A stretch of 47,932 nucleotides of DNA from Enterobacteriaceae endosymbiont of Donacia crassipes (GTDB taxonomy: Bacteria; Pseudomonadota; Gammaproteobacteria; Enterobacterales; Enterobacteriaceae). How positions within the stretch are numbered: the stretch's first letter is position 1; every line of letters begins with the position of its first letter. The stretch is from positions 208,569-256,500 of the forward strand of contig NZ_CP046202.1 of NCBI RefSeq assembly GCF_012569785.1. The letters are read 5' to 3'. The position numbers and the translations under genes are program-made. Under the pieces are notes generated by a model. The model was not told where the DNA came from. It was given only the letters and a program-made list of their open reading frames with translations, and did not search any database. Shown in pieces: positions 46,898-47,932 of the stretch.

Positions 46898-46971
46898 TTA
46901 CACTTTAACAAAATTGAACCTTAAATTTCTATTCAAGAAGACGTACTTCATCTAACTAAGTATAAGTGTAA
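46898..46971 (-). pseudogene. argX: decayed tRNA-Arg (argX) remnant
   Basis: This segment lies exactly where argX precedes hisR in E. coli. Read on the minus strand it aligns with tRNA-Arg(CCG) mostly through C-to-T and G-to-A changes. The acceptor reads ACACTTA against GCGCCCG, the D-arm ACTTAGTTAGATGAAGT against GCTCAGCTGGATAGAGC, and AGGTTC of the T-arm is kept. TTACACTT/AAGTGTAA ends still pair. Single-base losses in the D-arm, the anticodon stem and the T-arm break the cloverleaf, and the anticodon position now reads CTT. It looks like a tRNA gene being lost, but a strongly deviant working tRNA cannot be excluded. The call is my own alignment from memory. Confidence 0.65.
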
Positions 46972-46985
46972 TTTATATAATATTG

Positions 46986-47014
46986 ATATTACAAATTCAT
47001 TTCTTAAATGTCTA
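46986..47014 (-). promoter_or_regulatory. candidate promoter of the tRNA operon
   Basis: On the minus strand TAGACA (47009-47014, 5 of 6 matches to TTGACA) and TAATAT (46986-46991, 4 of 6 to TATAAT) are separated by exactly 17 bases. The start point would fall just before the argX remnant at 46971 and drive argX-hisR-proM. It is the only -35/-10 pair with a good -35 box that I found next to a gene start. The rest of the 253-base spacer between rho and tRNA-His (46865-47117) holds only this, the argX remnant and AT-rich sequence. Confidence 0.45.
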
Positions 47015-47117
47015 GTTTTTTTATAAAAATTTTTTAAATAATATATTTAAATGAATATTTATTTATATTAAAAATTTTTGTTTAAAAAAAATTTTAATAA
47101 AATATTAATATAATTAA

Positions 47118-47932
47118 TTAAGATCGTTTCATCATGTTAAAAAAATCATAATTAGTTTTTGTCATTGATAATTTATTTATTAAAAATTCCATTGCATCTA
47201 TTTCATTCATAGGATGAATTATTTTTCTTAAAATCCACATCCTTTGTAGTTCTTCAGTAGAACTTAATAATTCCTCTTTTCTTGTTCCAGATCTATTATA
47301 ATCTATAGCAGGAAATACCCTTTTTTCTGCTATTTTACGTGATAGATGTAATTCCATATTACCAGTTCCTTTAAATTCTTCATAAATAACATCATCCATT
47401 TTTGATCCTGTATCAATTAATGCTGTTGCTATAATTGTCAAACTTCCTCCTTCTTCAACATTTCTTGCAGCTCCAAAAAATCGTTTAGGACGATGTAATG
47501 CATTTGCATCTACTCCCCCCGTTAGAACTTTACCAGATGCAGGTGCAACAGTATTATATGCTCTTGCTAAACGAGTCATAGAATCTAATAAAATAATAAC
47601 ATCTTTTTTATGTTCTACTAATCTTTTTGCTTTTTCAATAACCATCTCAGAAACTTGAACATGTCTAGATGGAGGTTCATCAAAAGTTGATGCTATTACT
47701 TCACCTTTTACTAATCGTTGCATTTCAGTAACTTCTTCTGGACGTTCATCAATAAGTAAAACTATTAATACACAATCTGGATGATTATATGCAATGCTTT
47801 GTGCAATATTTTGTAATAACATAGTTTTTCCTGCTTTTGGAGGAGCTACTATTAAACCTCTTTGTCCTCGTCCTATAGGTGAAGCTAAATCTAATACACG
47901 AGCAGTTAAATCTTCTGTAGAACCATTACCTC
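47118..47932 (-). CDS. rho: transcription termination factor Rho, C-terminal part
   Basis: This is the RNA-dependent ATPase helicase that ends transcription at Rho-dependent sites. The gene enters from the right edge; the visible 270 or so residues cover the ATPase domain. The frame stays open to the window end and is Rho-like there ([20 protein letters not shown]), so the ATG at 47822 is internal. The P-loop is APPKAGKTM, Walker [17 protein letters not shown], and the secondary channel and arginine-finger region has [15 protein letters not shown] and [13 protein letters not shown]. The tail FFNMMKRS is complete. The RNA-binding N-terminal domain lies outside. In E. coli the argX-hisR-leuT-proM tRNAs also lie downstream of rho, with the wec genes between. 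Confidence 0.98.
   Translation of the reverse strand, partial: GNGSTEDLTARVLDLASPIGRGQRGLIVAPPKAGKTMLLQNIAQSIAYNHPDCVLIVLLIDERPEEVTEMQRLVKGEVIASTFDEPPSRHVQVSEMVIEKAKRLVEHKKDVIILLDSMTRLARAYNTVAPASGKVLTGGVDANALHRPKRFFGAARNVEEGGSLTIIATALIDTGSKMDDVIYEEFKGTGNMELHLSRKIAEKRVFPAIDYNRSGTRKEELLSSTEELQRMWILRKIIHPMNEIDAMEFLINKLSMTKTNYDFFNMMKRS

Noticed and set aside
1..47932. CRISPR arrays, insertion sequences, phage genes, toxin-antitoxin pairs
   Set aside because: None was seen: no spaced direct repeats, transposase-like frames or short unknown gene pairs. Every stretch above 260 bases is covered by a recognised gene.

Overview
This window looks like part of the highly reduced, very AT-rich genome of a gammaproteobacterial insect symbiont. 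Almost every gene is a recognisable, slightly shortened homologue of an Escherichia coli housekeeping gene. Gene order follows the enterobacterial ancestor with many genes cut out, lysine, asparagine and isoleucine codons are expanded, and no spacer exceeds about 255 bases. The one accessory gene is a family 28 polygalacturonase (12601-13887). From established knowledge, a pectinase in a tiny enterobacterial-type genome points to 'Candidatus Stammera capleta', the extracellular pectinolytic symbiont of tortoise leaf beetles (Cassidinae), or a close relative. This identity is an inference (about 0.8); no database was searched.

Layout. 1-4635: end of sucA, sucB, then the cytochrome bd oxidase genes cydA-cydB and a 29-residue cydX; sucCD, which lies between in E. 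coli, is gone. 4763-6682: parE. 6842-12475: pyruvate dehydrogenase aceE-aceF-lpd, closed by a likely terminator. 12601-13887: pectinase. 13911-19792 (minus strand): dapE, then the protease/stress block lon, clpX, clpP, bolA with tig deleted. 19899-22451: suhB with a destroyed active site, nfuA, metA. 22478-37810: the ancestral block read backwards, proS, tilS, dnaE, fabZ, skp, bamA, rseP, uppS, frr, pyrH, tsf, rpsB; dxr, cdsA, lpxD, lpxA, lpxB, rnhB and accA are absent from their usual places. 37970-38749: map, divergent from rpsB. 38815-42709: macromolecular-synthesis operon rpsU-dnaG-rpoD. 42845-46693: tsaD, uppP, cca and ribB, with plsY and folB deleted. 46707-46971: tRNA-Pro, tRNA-His and a decayed tRNA-Arg (argX), all on the minus strand. 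47118 to the end: 3' part of rho.

How the genes fit together. Energy comes from pyruvate dehydrogenase plus a bd-type quinol oxidase. The 2-oxoglutarate dehydrogenase is kept without adjacent succinyl-CoA synthetase, so it may mainly supply succinyl-CoA to the methionine (metA) and diaminopimelate (dapE) routes. An outer membrane with beta-barrel proteins is implied by bamA and skp, and a peptidoglycan lipid carrier by uppS and uppP, but the lipid A genes are missing from this locus. Neither intact tRNA gene encodes its CCA end, so cca is needed for all translation that uses them. Several multidomain proteins show piecemeal decay: AceF has a second lipoyl domain without its lysine, SucB has lost its E3-binding motif, ProS has a degraded editing domain and SuhB has no metal site.

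Limits. Functions were assigned by recalling E. coli homologues. Because the DNA is mostly A and T, -10-like boxes and AT-only hairpins occur everywhere; only the few regulatory sites with extra positional support are listed.
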